From the NCBI GenBank assembly GCA_902728285.1, contig CACVBU010000918.1:329086-393085 (forward strand): a DNA stretch of 64,000 bases. Direction: 5' to 3'. The translations under genes were made by a program, and so were the position numbers. The DNA is from Clytia hemisphaerica (lineage: Eukaryota; Cnidaria; Hydrozoa; Leptothecata; Clytiidae). Below are positions 43,304-53,529 of the stretch, in pieces; position 1 is the first letter of the stretch, and each line of letters begins with the position of its first letter. The notes beneath the pieces are model-generated. The model saw only the letters and a list, made by a program, of their open reading frames with translations, was not told the origin of the DNA and ran no database searches.

Positions 43304-43579
43304 ATGTTTACATTCTCACTACCTTCTTCCACAGCTCCAGTCTTCCCAAGACTGACCAAAAGAGTCGCAAATGTACTGTGCAACGAGCTGTCGACTCAGT
43401 GTCTGAAGCATCTTAGCAAACCTTGTGCTTTTGCCAAGTCGGTTCCAAAATTCCAATGGACCGACAAGGCAAAAGAAGTTGTAGAATACCTGGCCGGGTA
43501 TTGTTTCCGTGAACTTTATTCAAGGCTTCATCGAAAAAAAATTATTTTTGATGACAATTCTTTTTTCTGTGAAAATTGA
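43304..43579 (+). pseudogene. Fragment resembling a transposase-derived protein
   Basis: A 91-codon frame including VFPRLTKRVANVLCN and WTDKAKEVVEYLAGYCFREL. The VEYLAGYCFREL phrase recalls the 'YIAGY..RKL' segment near the end of several eukaryotic transposases. The frame is isolated and ends in a low-complexity run. It may belong with 45179-45523, 1.6 kb downstream on the same strand. Exact superfamily not determined. Confidence 0.35.
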
Positions 43580-45178
43580 CCCTGAGAGCTATTTTGGTCA
43601 AAAACAAAAACTTTTCAAAATTCATGACAGGGGGGTAGCCTAGAAATCTAAGCCAGATTGATTCAGTCATTTAGCAAAATCTGATGGTAAGTTGTGACTG
43701 AATATCAGTTTTTCAAGGCAAACTTAAAATTCCGTACATCATAAAAATCATTAAAGCACCGATAACGCTATATTGTCTTCAGCCGTATCTTGGCCTTGTA
43801 AAAACTAATCTCATAACCGATCACCATTGCTAAGGCATATGATGATCTGAAAAGTTTCTCCAGCGGAATTTTACAAAACCGCGTTCGGCGGGGTCTGGGA
43901 AAAACTATGACACGTGACCAGATACCGGTATCCGATTGGCCCGCAGTTTTCAAGATTTATTTATCATTTTATAGGAAACAATTTTTTGTAAGAAATAAGT
44001 AGCAAAAACCTCTGTATCTTTTGAAAATTTGAATATTTTCCAAGAATTTTTTCAGATGATAACAGGCAATTGTACATGGAACAATCTGAATCTTCACCTG
44101 TCAAAAATACTAACTTTTTTCCTGTTGGAATGCCCTTTGAGCACCTGAACATATCATGGCTAAAAAATCATAAATAATATAATTTAATTTGGAGTTTTGA
44201 GACCTTTTCAAGCCAAAAAATAATTTCCAGAACTAAGAGTTGGTATTTGTTTATCTTCCAAATCTATTAAAAAGTTCTCATGAAAGTTTTTTGAAGTCTG
44301 ATTGCAAAAAGTATAAACCCAAAAAACTGATCATCGAAACCGCTTAAAAGCTCAACAAACATAAAATTTCACCAATATTTTATCCAAAAAGAGTATCCAA
44401 ATATCCAACAATACAAAGAGAGCCTAAACTAGTCAACCTCTTAGTGTTTGAATCAAATTTTTTGTCGGTTGAATCCCGGTTGAATGCCTGACAGACATTT
44501 CGCACACGTTAAGTTATAATTGTTCTGATAAAATGCTTCATTCCTCCTAATAATCAAGCAGATAGCAAGAGAAAAGTAATCATTACATAAGAGAACATAC
44601 CTGTAATAATTTGGTTGATGTTTGAGCGTTCATCTTGAACAAAAATGAGAAAACATCCAAGCAAAATCAGTGTACAATCAATAAACCTTTCAAAACAGTC
44701 TTTCAAAGCTTTTAGGTCAATAAGTATGAGCAGCCATTTCTGTGGGTGTATGTCAGAGCTACACTAAAATGAATAAACAACATTTGAAACATTGAATTTT
44801 CCTTCATAAGTCTCAAAAGCCATAAAAAAATCAAAACATTGACCAAGAGCCAAAACGTGAATTTCAGGCGCCATCTTGGATTTGGTTCGGATCAAGAAAG
44901 CCACGGTCGCAGTAGAATCGGTTTTGTTTAGCCCACGCATCCAAAGACGGCCCGAGGAAATCGATAAATTTTATGCGAATGCTGCGATTGAATCAGATTG
45001 AATCGTGAAAAGTACTCTGAAATTTCAGAGTGTCGGCCATCAAAGAAAACCCGAGAACCTTCGCAGGTCTTCTTGCAGAACCATTCCCTTTAGAGCGCAT
45101 GCGTGGAATGCGTGGAGCACGAAGAGCTGCTTGGAGGTTATGTAAAAACTGGCTTGGTTAACAAGGCTAGGTTTATGG
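43580..45178. other. No gene seen between two transposase-like fragments
   Basis: AT-rich with no bounded element and no long frame. It could be the eroded interior of one transposon whose coding ends are at 43304 and 45179. Confidence 0.4.
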
Positions 45179-45523
45179 ATGGTTGACAACAAAGCATATA
45201 GAATTTTTGAGATCTGTGAAGAGCATTTTCACTATGTTACCTATGGGTTTAAATGTTTCATTGACGCTAATCAAATGACAAGATCAATGATGAAAAATCC
45301 AAGTGTCAATAGTAATTATCGTAACATTTGTATTCAAGCAAATGTTGTCACCGAAAAAGAATTAGCAAAAAATTTGCTCGAAAAACTGATCCAATTGTAT
45401 TTTCGGGTGCGGTCACATTCAAAAGCCAGACAGAGGAAAGAGGATGCAAAGGTCGAAGCAAAAACATGCCAGCAAAAGTCATTAAGAACAGAAATGAAGC
45501 GTGAAGAGGGAGACAAAAAGTGA
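45179..45523 (+). pseudogene. C-terminal fragment of a transposase-like protein
   Basis: 114 codons ending KKREEGDKK-like basic residues. Central AYRIFEICEEHFHYV and LAKNLLEKLIQLYFRVRSHSKARQ resemble the C-terminal helix ('LYFRVRSFS' type) of transposases seen in many invertebrate genomes. No catalytic residues lie in this part. Treated as a relic. Confidence 0.4.
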
Positions 45524-46205
45524 ATGTAATTTAGTATTTTTTTTGTAGAAAACTAGAATAAATTCTGAAAAAGGCTCAACTTATTTTTATACCAAAATTA
45601 CCAAATAAAAAGTTTTGCTTGAAAACAAGAAGAAAGAATATAAAAGATTTTATTTTATGATTTGAAATGGCTGAACTACTGTAGGTAGGAAATGGTCATA
45701 TCGGCTAAACGCACATGCAGTATGTGTCCAAAATATCTCATCAATGGTGCTGAAAAAACATGAAGAATCTTTAAAAAAACTTTAACCCTATTCAACCTAG
45801 GCTTTTAGGGGCTGTTCAGAACTAGGAGGGGGGGGGGCTTTTCCTGTACCACCACTTAACTTATGATCTAGTGGGTCTTTTTGGATGAAATTTAGCACGC
45901 AAAATCCTTGTCACATAAGGCAACTTTTGTATTCTAGCAAAGGTTTTAGAAACAAGCTAGATGCTGAATGGACCTACCTGATGATGAAAGTTAGATAGCA
46001 ATGCAAGGAGAAAAATGAGAAAAAAATCAGTCAGAAAACATAGCGTTTAGCGAAAATGCATAAAAAAGGGAGCAAGAATCTAGCTGAAAATTACAGACCA
46101 GTCAGTCTTACATCCATCGCCTGCAGACTGATGGAAAGAGCGTTAAGGGACCAAATTATGAAACATCTGGTAGATGAAAAACTATTATCTAGTAAACAAC
46201 ATGGC

Positions 46206-47516
46206 CGAAGAATGGTGATTTAACTAAAACCGATAACTATCGCGGAATCAGTCTCAGTCAAGTCTCGGCTAAAATCTATAATCGCTTGATTCTAAATAGA
46301 CTGCGTCCTGAAATTGATAAAGTACTTCGACCAAACCAAAATGGGTTTCGTAGCTCTCGATCGACATCATCCCAGATCCTTGCCCTCAGACGAATAATTG
46401 AAGAGATGAAAAATCACAAAATGGAAGGGGTTATCACATTCATCGACTTCCGTAAGGCTTTCGACAGCATCGACCGAAAACGTATGTTCAAAATCCTGCA
46501 TGCATACGGAATTCCACCGAAGATAGTTGATGCCATCAGAATAATGTACGAAAACAACTCTGCGACAGTTCTTACTCAGGAAGGTGAAACTGAGTTCTTT
46601 AAAATCGAAACAGGGGTATTACAAGGCGATCCACTTGCACCTTTCTTATTTATCATCGTTCTGAACTACGCACTAAGAAAGGCCATAAAGAGTTCTGATG
46701 GATTGACTTTGTTTAGACGAAGAAGCCGCCGTCACCCTTCAATTCATCTTGCCGACTTAGACTTCGCAGACGATATTGCCCTAATTGACGAAAGCATCAA
46801 AGAGGCAGAGCGTGTTCTCCACAAAGTTGAATTAGCAACACAATCTATTGGCTTGTTTTTGAATATACAAAAAACCAAATACTTGCATATCAACTCAACA
46901 AACAACCAAAGCTTCAAAACCATTGATGGATCAGAACTTGAAAAGGTCCAAGACTTCAAATACCTCGGCTCGTACTCCGAAACATCTACTGAAGTCAATA
47001 CGAGAATGGCACAAGCTTGGTCTGCTCTCAACAGGCTTGATACATGCTGGAAGTCGAAAATCTCTGCTAAAACGAAACTAAAGATCTTTGATGCGACAAT
47101 CATGTCGATCCTTTTATATGCATGTGAATCCTGGTCCCTCAATAAATCTCTCGAGAGAAAAATTGACGGGACCTACACAAGGATGCTGAGAAGGGTGAAA
47201 AACATCAATCCCCAATCACATACCACCAACAGAGTCCTCTACGGAGGGCGACCTCCAATCAGCAAAGTCATTCAAATCCGCCGTCTCCGCCTAGCTGGCC
47301 ATATCATACGTGGTAACGAACCTGCAACAAAACTTTTGTTCTGGGAACCTGAAAAGCCTAGACGAAGAGGTCGACCAACCAAAACGATTAAATCACTGAT
47401 ACATGAAGACACTGGGTTGGAAGAGAGGGAACTTATACGGCTGATGCACGACAGAGATAGATGGAGGGAACACATCATGTCACCCCAAGTGGATGCCTAA
47501 AGTAAAGTAAGTAAAA
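46206..47516 (+). mobile_element. 5'-truncated LINE of another clade nested in the outer LINE
   Basis: It begins inside an RT domain (KNGDLTKTDNYRGISL) and ends in an (AAGT)n-like tail just after the stop at 47500. The frame from 46286 reads 404 codons without interruption. Truncation at the 5' end and a simple tail are typical of LINE insertion. Confidence 0.8.
46286..47500 (+). CDS. Non-LTR reverse transcriptase fragment with C-terminal domain
   Basis: Contains NQNGFRSSRSTSSQILALRR, ITFIDFRKAFDSIDR (first catalytic Asp), TGVLQGDPLAPFLF, and LDFADDIALI, the F-A-D-D catalytic box. It goes on to the thumb (FKYLGSYS) and a basic C-terminal region (RRLRLAGHIIRGNEPATKLL, RRRGRPTKTIKSLI, DRDRWREHI) typical of this LINE group. 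The finger subdomain start lies upstream at 46213. It lacks the endonuclease, so it cannot be autonomous. Uninterrupted, which suggests a young insertion. Confidence 0.85.
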   Translation: MILNRLRPEIDKVLRPNQNGFRSSRSTSSQILALRRIIEEMKNHKMEGVITFIDFRKAFDSIDRKRMFKILHAYGIPPKIVDAIRIMYENNSATVLTQEGETEFFKIETGVLQGDPLAPFLFIIVLNYALRKAIKSSDGLTLFRRRSRRHPSIHLADLDFADDIALIDESIKEAERVLHKVELATQSIGLFLNIQKTKYLHINSTNNQSFKTIDGSELEKVQDFKYLGSYSETSTEVNTRMAQAWSALNRLDTCWKSKISAKTKLKIFDATIMSILLYACESWSLNKSLERKIDGTYTRMLRRVKNINPQSHTTNRVLYGGRPPISKVIQIRRLRLAGHIIRGNEPATKLLFWEPEKPRRRGRPTKTIKSLIHEDTGLEERELIRLMHDRDRWREHIMSPQVDA

Positions 47517-47521
47517 AAGCA

Positions 47522-48470
47522 TTGTCGAGAAGATGTAAAGTTATGAGTGGAGTTCCACATGGAAGTGTACTTGGTCCACTTCTTTTTGTTTTGTACATCA
47601 ATGATTTACCAGAGGCTACGAAAGCAGAAATGTTCTTGTTTGCTGACGATACAAAACTGGTGGAAGAAATAAACAACGCCGAAGATGCGCTCAGGCTACA
47701 GGAAGACATTGATGCCATGGAAAAATGGTCAAAGGACTGGCTTTTAGAATTTCATCCGAACAAGTGTCATGTTTTAACACTGGGTAAATTTTGGAACATC
47801 AAATTTGCCCATCCCTATACCATAGCAGGATCTGTTCTAGAACATGTTGACCAAGAAAAAGATCTAGGAGTGATAATCGATAGTGACCTGACCTTTGAAG
47901 CCCATATATTCAGTAAAATTAAGAAAGCTAACTCTATCGTTGGCTTGATTAGCAGGAGCTTCGAATTTCTCTCACCAGATATGTTTCGCACGCTTTTCAT
48001 TGCATTTATCAGACCCCATTTGGAATATGATATGCACATGTAGTATGGTCTCCAAGGCTAATCAAACATATCAATGCAATCGAGGGCGTCCAACGAAGAG
48101 CTACAAGGCTAGTTAGTTGCTATAGAAACTACTCATACGAAGATCGGCTACAACTCATCAATCTACCTAGCCTACAGACCAGGCGGCAAGTTGGTGATAT
48201 GGTGGAAGTTTTCAAGAACCTCCACATTTATGACCAGTCTATAACATTAGAGAAATTACTCCTCGAACACGACCACGGCGTCAGCACGATTACGAGCTTC
48301 AAAGGAACTTTGCTAATGACGGTATGAGAGGCTACCAAAGCAACTCTCTTTTTTACAGAAGTGTGAAACCTTGGAATGATCTAGAAGAAGATATTGTTGA
48401 AGCACCATCCTTACAAGTCTTCAAAGAGCGTTTGATAAAAGAATGGGAGAAAAAACTTTATAAAATGTAA
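47522..48470 (+). pseudogene. 3' half of the outer LINE reverse transcriptase
   Basis: SGVPHGSVLGPLLFVLYIND, FLFADDTKLVEEINNAED, WSKDWLLEFHPNKCHVL, LGVIIDSDLTFEAHIFSK, then FRTLFIAFIRPHLEY. The frame is lost at about 48025, after which GVQRRATRLVSCYRN and LPSLQTRRQVGDMVEVFKNL can be read in another frame, and a third gives GMRGYQSNSLFYRSVKPWN. These match 57307-57933 segment by segment. Confidence 0.8.
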
Positions 48471-48529
48471 AATCATAAGTTCTGTTTCATAGGTCAATAG
48501 ACCTGCGAAATATATTAAAATAACGCAAG

Positions 48530-49560
48530 AAATTCATCATTGATTGATGGTGGGGGGAGAGGGAAGGGTTGTAGGGAAAAAATAAATAGAAAGCTCTGGT
48601 CGCAAAAATCAGTTTTATTGACAATTGAATCATGCTTGATGGTGAGCATTGTTATCAATAATGTTTTTGTGTGAAAAACATAGAAATATAAGAAAAAAGT
48701 CCAATGAAAATCTAGAAAAACGGCGATTTCCGGCATATTTCAGGCATTTTCCGCCGGAAAAAATTTTTTCTCAAAAATCGGACTCAGCCATGTTATTTGG
48801 GCATTATTAATACGCATCTTTAAGCAAAAAATCAGAAAAAAATAATGATAAAATCTCAAGAAAACGCCAAAAAAACAGTTTTTCCGGCATATTTCCGGCA
48901 TTTTCGGCCGGATATGAATTTTTTTTCGAAAATCAGGCTTCGTTACAATTTAGGTATTGACATTTTGCATCAGTGTGCAAAATTTCATGAAGAAATATAA
49001 AGTACAGCTCAAGAAATTCAAGAAATACCGTTTTCCGGCGAAAATCGGCTGTTCCGGCGATTCTTAGAAAGTTCCAGCTTCAAAAATCAGTTTTATTAAC
49101 AATTGAATTATGCTTGATCGTGGACATTGCTATTAATAAGGTTTTGGTGTGAAAAAACAACGAAATATAAGGAAAAAGTCCGATGAAAATCTGCAAAAAC
49201 GGCGATTTCCGGCATATTTCCGGCATTTTCAACCGGGAAAGATTTTTCCTCAAAAATCGGACTCGGCCAAGTTTTCGACATTGCTAATATGCATCTTTGT
49301 GCAAAAAATCAGAAAAAACTAATGATGAAATCTTGAGAAAATGCCAAAAAAACGGTTTTTCCGGCATATTTCCGACATTTTCGGCCGGAAATGATTTTTT
49401 TCGAAAATCGGGCTCCCTCACATTTTGGGCATTGCCATTTTGCATCCTTGTGCCAAAAATCAGAAAAAAAATAATGAGCCAATCCTGAGAAAAGCTGGTA
49501 ACAGACGGACGGACGGACAGAGGTTAATTTATAGGACCTCCAGGTAGGTCCAAAAAGTTA
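48530..49560. repeat. Repeat block with TTTCCGGCATATTTCCGGCA motifs
   Basis: AAAATCAGTTTTATTGACAA at 48606 recurs as a close copy at 49083, giving a period near 477 bp. Inside each, a TTCCGGCATATTTCCGGCAT segment appears twice with GGCCGG. It closes with GACGGACGGACGGACAG at 49505, then AGGACCTCCAGGTAGGTCC. Probably two copies of one dispersed element. Confidence 0.65.
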
Positions 49561-49879
49561 CCTGAGTTTAGAATGCTTATTTAATCCTAAATATTCAATA
49601 AATTAGGGTTTAAACGATATATTTGACATTAAAAATAAATTTGTATTGGAAAAGTGTTCATTTTTTTGACCCCTTACTGTCAGAAATGTCATCGTGCTCA
49701 AGGTGTGAAAATTTTTAGGTGTCAATTTATTTATTTTTTTGGAGCTAAATAAAAGTTAGGAATTTACAGAAAATTTCATGGCAAAAGCTCTATTATTTCA
49801 AGAGCTATTACCATTAATTTGACCTCCGAACATAACACCCCCCCCCCTAGGCCGAATAGGGTTAAGAATGAAATCAACA

Positions 49880-50710
49880 TTTTATTTGAAAGGGGTAAAA
49901 GCTTCAGAGCGAGAGAAACTTTTATTAAATTTGAAATTTCTCAAAAAGGCCATATCGGTTAATCGTAACCAATATGGCCACATAAAGAAAGTAATAAAAA
50001 TATCTCATCAATGGTGCTGCAAAGGTATGAATAATCTTTAAAAATGCTTTCAGAATAAATTAAAAATACTCTTTCACATTCGGATAAGCTTGAGGACGGA
50101 AGAAACCTTCATTAAAGCTAAAATTTCTCAAAAAGGCCATATCGGTTAATCGTAACCAATATGGCCACATGCAGAAAGTGACGGAAATATCTCATCAATG
50201 GTGCTGCAAAGGTATGAATAATCTTTAAAAATGCTTTCAGAATAAATTAAAAATACTCTATCACATTCGGATAAGCTTGAGGACGGAAGAAACCTTCATT
50301 AAAGTAGAAGTCTCTCAAAATGGCCATATCGGTTAATCGTAACCAATATGGCCACATGCAGAAAATGACGGAAATATCTCATCAATGGTGCTGCAATGGC
50401 ATAAATAAACTTTCAAAAAGCTTAAAAATGAAATAAAAATACTCTTTGATAGTCGTAAAAGCTTGAGAACGAAAAAAACCTTTATAAGAGTTGAAATTTC
50501 TCAAAATGGCCATATCGGTTTATCGCAACCAATATGACCACATGCAGTAAGTGACCAAATAACTTATTAATGGTGCTGGAAAGGTATGAATAGTCTTTCA
50601 AAAAGCTTCAAGAATGAAATAAATATACTCTTTGATAGTTGTAAAAGCTCGAGGACGAAAGAAACCTTTATAAGAGTTGAAATTTCTCAAAATGGCCATA
50701 TCGGTTAATG
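49880..50710. repeat. Tandem array of ~187-bp units
   Basis: The marker CGGATAAGCTTGAGGACGGA occurs at 50081 and 50268, with diverged versions at about 50454 and 50640, a period of 186-187 bp. Units contain GGCCATATCGGTTAATCGTA, ACCAATATGGCCACATG and AATATCTCATCAATGGTGCT. Single or partial monomers lie at 13130, 45690 and 52505. Confidence 0.88.
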
Positions 50711-51170
50711 CATTCTATTAACAATCTTTCCTAATATCTACATCCTAAGTAATACACTTCTTTTGACGTATAAAAATGACATGCCTAAGGCCCCCAAGTT
50801 TCTGCGCAAAACTTATGTCGTTATTGCACATGCACTTTTTGATAAATAACGAGATTGCTCACGGGGAATCTTTTGACCCGCATTCCGCGCGATCGTGTTT
50901 AATCACCCGCGCGTGTACGCTCTGTGAATTCTGTCTGCTGTATATGGGTACTGTAGTATGCAAGAAAAAGCTCGTCTCCTCAGTCTTTTGAGACTTTAAA
51001 AAGATTGGAGAGTGTACTAACCCCCCAAATGGAAATTCTACAGGGTTTACAGCCCGTTTGTTGCAGTCCCACTAAAGAGTCATGAAAATCCTCTGAAAAT
51101 CTCGATGAGTGATCGGCTCGTCGGCTCCCGCATGTTGGAAACGATCTAAATTATTTGTTTAAGAAGTTAA

Positions 51171-51879
51171 GGGCTCTGACCATAGTCCAAAAATTGATTT
51201 TGGTATTTTAACAAAAAAGTTGTATTTCAGGTTCCTTAACACTTTTAACAAAGAATTGCCTTTATAAATTGCTTTTTAATCGAATCCCTTAAGAGTAATT
51301 AAGAATTTAATTGCAAAAATGACGTTATGAACTTTAAAAAGACGTTAATAATATGTTGCATCACCATCTTTTACAAAAAGTGCTAAGTTTTAATGGGTAA
51401 TTAACTTTTTTGTTTCAAAATTTCTTTACCCTGTCCGCAAAGAATTGAACTATTTTAAATTTTGCGGAAAATTTTTCTAAAAAGATGTGTCAAAGTTATG
51501 ACTGTTTTTTTAAGCAAAATCCAGGTGAAAAATTGATGAAAAACGACTATTTTGAAGATTTCGAAACAAGAAGCATTTACAAAAATTTTCCGCAAAAATT
51601 TTTATTGTTCGGTAAAAGATACACCATCTACTGCGAAAATTTTTTCAAAATGTTTTTTCTTCGCCGAAACTAAGCTCTTCAAAGTTGAAATACTCTTCCT
51701 CGCCAAAGTCTTCATTTTCTTCTTCATCAAATTTTTTCAATGCAATTTTTAAATTTTCAGATTCAGGAATAGTTTGTCTAACAGAAAATGTATAACATGC
51801 CATAGTTTTGTTGGTTACATCAGTCAGAAAACACATTTTAAACACGGCAATTATGAAAAATTCACTATGGTCAGAGTCC
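51171..51879. mobile_element. Complete TTAA-flanked element with conserved small ORF
   Basis: TTAA at 51167-51170 and 51880-51883. Ends GGGCTCTGACCATAG and CTATGGTCAGAGTCC are inverted repeats with one mismatch. The 709-bp interior matches 14122-14797. The TTAA target is the hallmark of piggyBac-superfamily transposition. It lacks a piggyBac transposase and carries the acidic ORF at 51645-51845. Confidence 0.88.
51645..51845 (-). CDS. Small acidic ORF, second copy
   Basis: 66 codons; the shared part starts MACYTFSVRQTIPESENLK and continues ALKKFDEEENEDFGEEEYFN, FEELSFGEEK. Compared with 14482-14730, the MACYTF, ESE and EEEYFNFEEL blocks are kept. Beyond the FGEEK block the two copies differ by small indels in a T-rich run, and this copy stops early. 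Unrecognised. Confidence 0.35.
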   Translation of the reverse strand: MFKMCFLTDVTNKTMACYTFSVRQTIPESENLKIALKKFDEEENEDFGEEEYFNFEELSFGEEKTF

Positions 51880-51969
51880 TTAATACCTTGACAGGGTAAA
51901 TAAAATTATACAGATCATGGCAAATAAAATTATGGCTCTATTAATCATTGTCTAATAATCAATGCAACT

Positions 51970-52050
51970 TGAGTGGCCGAGTGGATAAGGCGATACGCTG
52001 GCTAATATGGGAATGTTGTTTTTGAGAGTTCGAATCCTATACGGTGCGTT
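51970..52050 (+). pseudogene. tRNA-like sequence (Ser/Leu type), degenerate
   Basis: TGGCCGAGTGGATAAGGCG is a good A-box/D-arm for a class II tRNA, and GAGTTCGAATCCT a good B-box/T-loop, correctly spaced for a long variable arm. The acceptor and T stems do not pair well, so this looks like a tRNA pseudogene or SINE head and not a working tRNA. Confidence 0.4.
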
Positions 52051-52059
52051 GAAGTTTGT

Positions 52060-53205
52060 GTCATTTTGTCATAATTGGTCAAACTTTTTCTGGTTTTATG
52101 AGCTCTTATTGATATTTTTGAAAATTCCCGTTATAATTTTAAGAAAAAAAAAATTTGACTACAATACAGTTTGACTCAAGTACAGTATTTCAAAATGGAT
52201 CAGGCTGGTTAGCGGGTAAGAGTCAAGAGTCAAGAGTCAAGAGTCATGACTTTCCTTTCTCTTGAAAATCCAGTATTCCAAAACTTTCGACTAAAAAAAA
52301 TGCATAAAAATCGACTTTCGTCTTTTCTATTATCTTACAATCACTTTTTTCAGAACCACAAGTGAATAAAAAAGAAAACTAACTGCTAAAAAATGATTGA
52401 CAGGTCTAAAAAGTGATTGACAGGTGCGGGCTTGCTCGCGCGGGTTAGAAATTCCCGTGAGCAATCTCGTTATTTATCACAATGTGAGCACATGCCATAA
52501 GTTACACAAGTAACTGTGTCCATATCGGTTGCGATTAACCTATATTGGCTTCTTAATAAAATGGATGGTGCTAATAAATGCCCTGGTGTGACATTGTGGA
52601 CCTCATTTTTTGGCTTTGTCTGAGCACACAGCAAACTAGATCCAGTCCTTTTATGGAGAAAAACAAACAGAAAACAATAAGCAATTTAACATTTTCATTA
52701 TAGTTTCATAAACTTTGATGGGGGTTTAAAATATTTTTTACTGTTTTGGTGTTTTTATATACACAAGTAAAAAATTCTAAGATGGCAGGGTCCTCTAGTC
52801 TTCTTCACTGAACTCCTGAACGAAGCTTCATGAAAATATTAGAAAGCAAAGTTCAGTCAGAAGTAGTATTATATAGGTAGTATTTTAATCATGATGACAT
52901 CATAAAATGTGGAAACTGTTGATGCGTAAGCATTTTCGTGACAAAATGAAAATTGGTGATGCTAAAAAGGGGAGGGATGTGTTTAGTTTAACAGTTGATG
53001 ATGAATTTGTATGAAATTGTGTACACATTTTTCCTCATTTGTAATGTTGTTGACAAACTCTTGCAATTTTAATTCAAATCTTATACCCGATTGTTCACAT
53101 TAAAGATCCTGGTTGTTTTTAGCTAGTAGCGGCCGAACTTAAAATCCAAAATCAACCGTCTGAGGAAGGCGTGCATCAACATTTTGGAAAACGTTATAAA
53201 CAGAT
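52060..53205. other. No gene seen
   Basis: AT-rich sequence with a triple TCAAGAG(TCAAGAG) microrepeat at 52222-52245 and a partial ~187-bp monomer near 52505-52570. No exon-like frame. Confidence 0.45.
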
Positions 53206-53212
53206 TCTTTCC

Positions 53213-53525
53213 CCCGGGGGAGGAGCAATCGATTCAAAAACAATCGTACGTGCGGCCAAACATTTGGTATATGAATTTGGACCCTTACAGTGAAGAGAAT
53301 ATCTTGTATAATTTAAGCGAATTTAGGCCACAAATTGGCCCTTACGGTCCATTTACTTGAAAGTTTTTGACCATTTTCATAAATTTTACACTTTAAGAGT
53401 GCAATTTTTTTCATCTTGTTGATTTTGACCCTTACAGTGCACTTTGGGAAGCATGGAAAATACCCTTAAGGGCCGCACGTACAGAAGGTCATTTATCTTG
53501 AGTGACCCCCCCCCCGCCCCCGGGC
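53213..53525. mobile_element. Repeat element with CCCCCGGG ends and inverted GTACGTGCGGCC arms
   Basis: CCCCCGGGGGAGGAGCAAT at the left and a C-run with CCCCCGGGCTCTTATTGCTC at the right are approximately inverted. GTACGTGCGGCC at 53246 is matched by GGCCGCACGTAC at 53471. A partial relative lies at 56612-56760 (AACGTGCGGCCCTTAAGG, CTTCCCAAAGTGAACTGTAA). Confidence 0.6.
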
Positions 53526-53529
53526 TCTT

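Larger units (their letters stand above)
46041..48528 (+). mobile_element. CR1/Jockey-type LINE fragment, interrupted
   Basis: The 5' piece 46041-46205 encodes KKGSKNLAENYRPVSLTSIA and KLLSSKQHG. The 3' piece resumes near 47517 with LSRRCKVMSGVPHGSVLGPL, then FLFADDTKLVEEI, ending KEWEKKLYKM with stop at 48470 and a short AT-rich 3' region. The same order is seen in the LINE at 57168-61436. About 86 residues, including the first catalytic aspartate block, are missing at the interruption. Two further frame breaks occur near 48025 and 48320. Confidence 0.8.
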
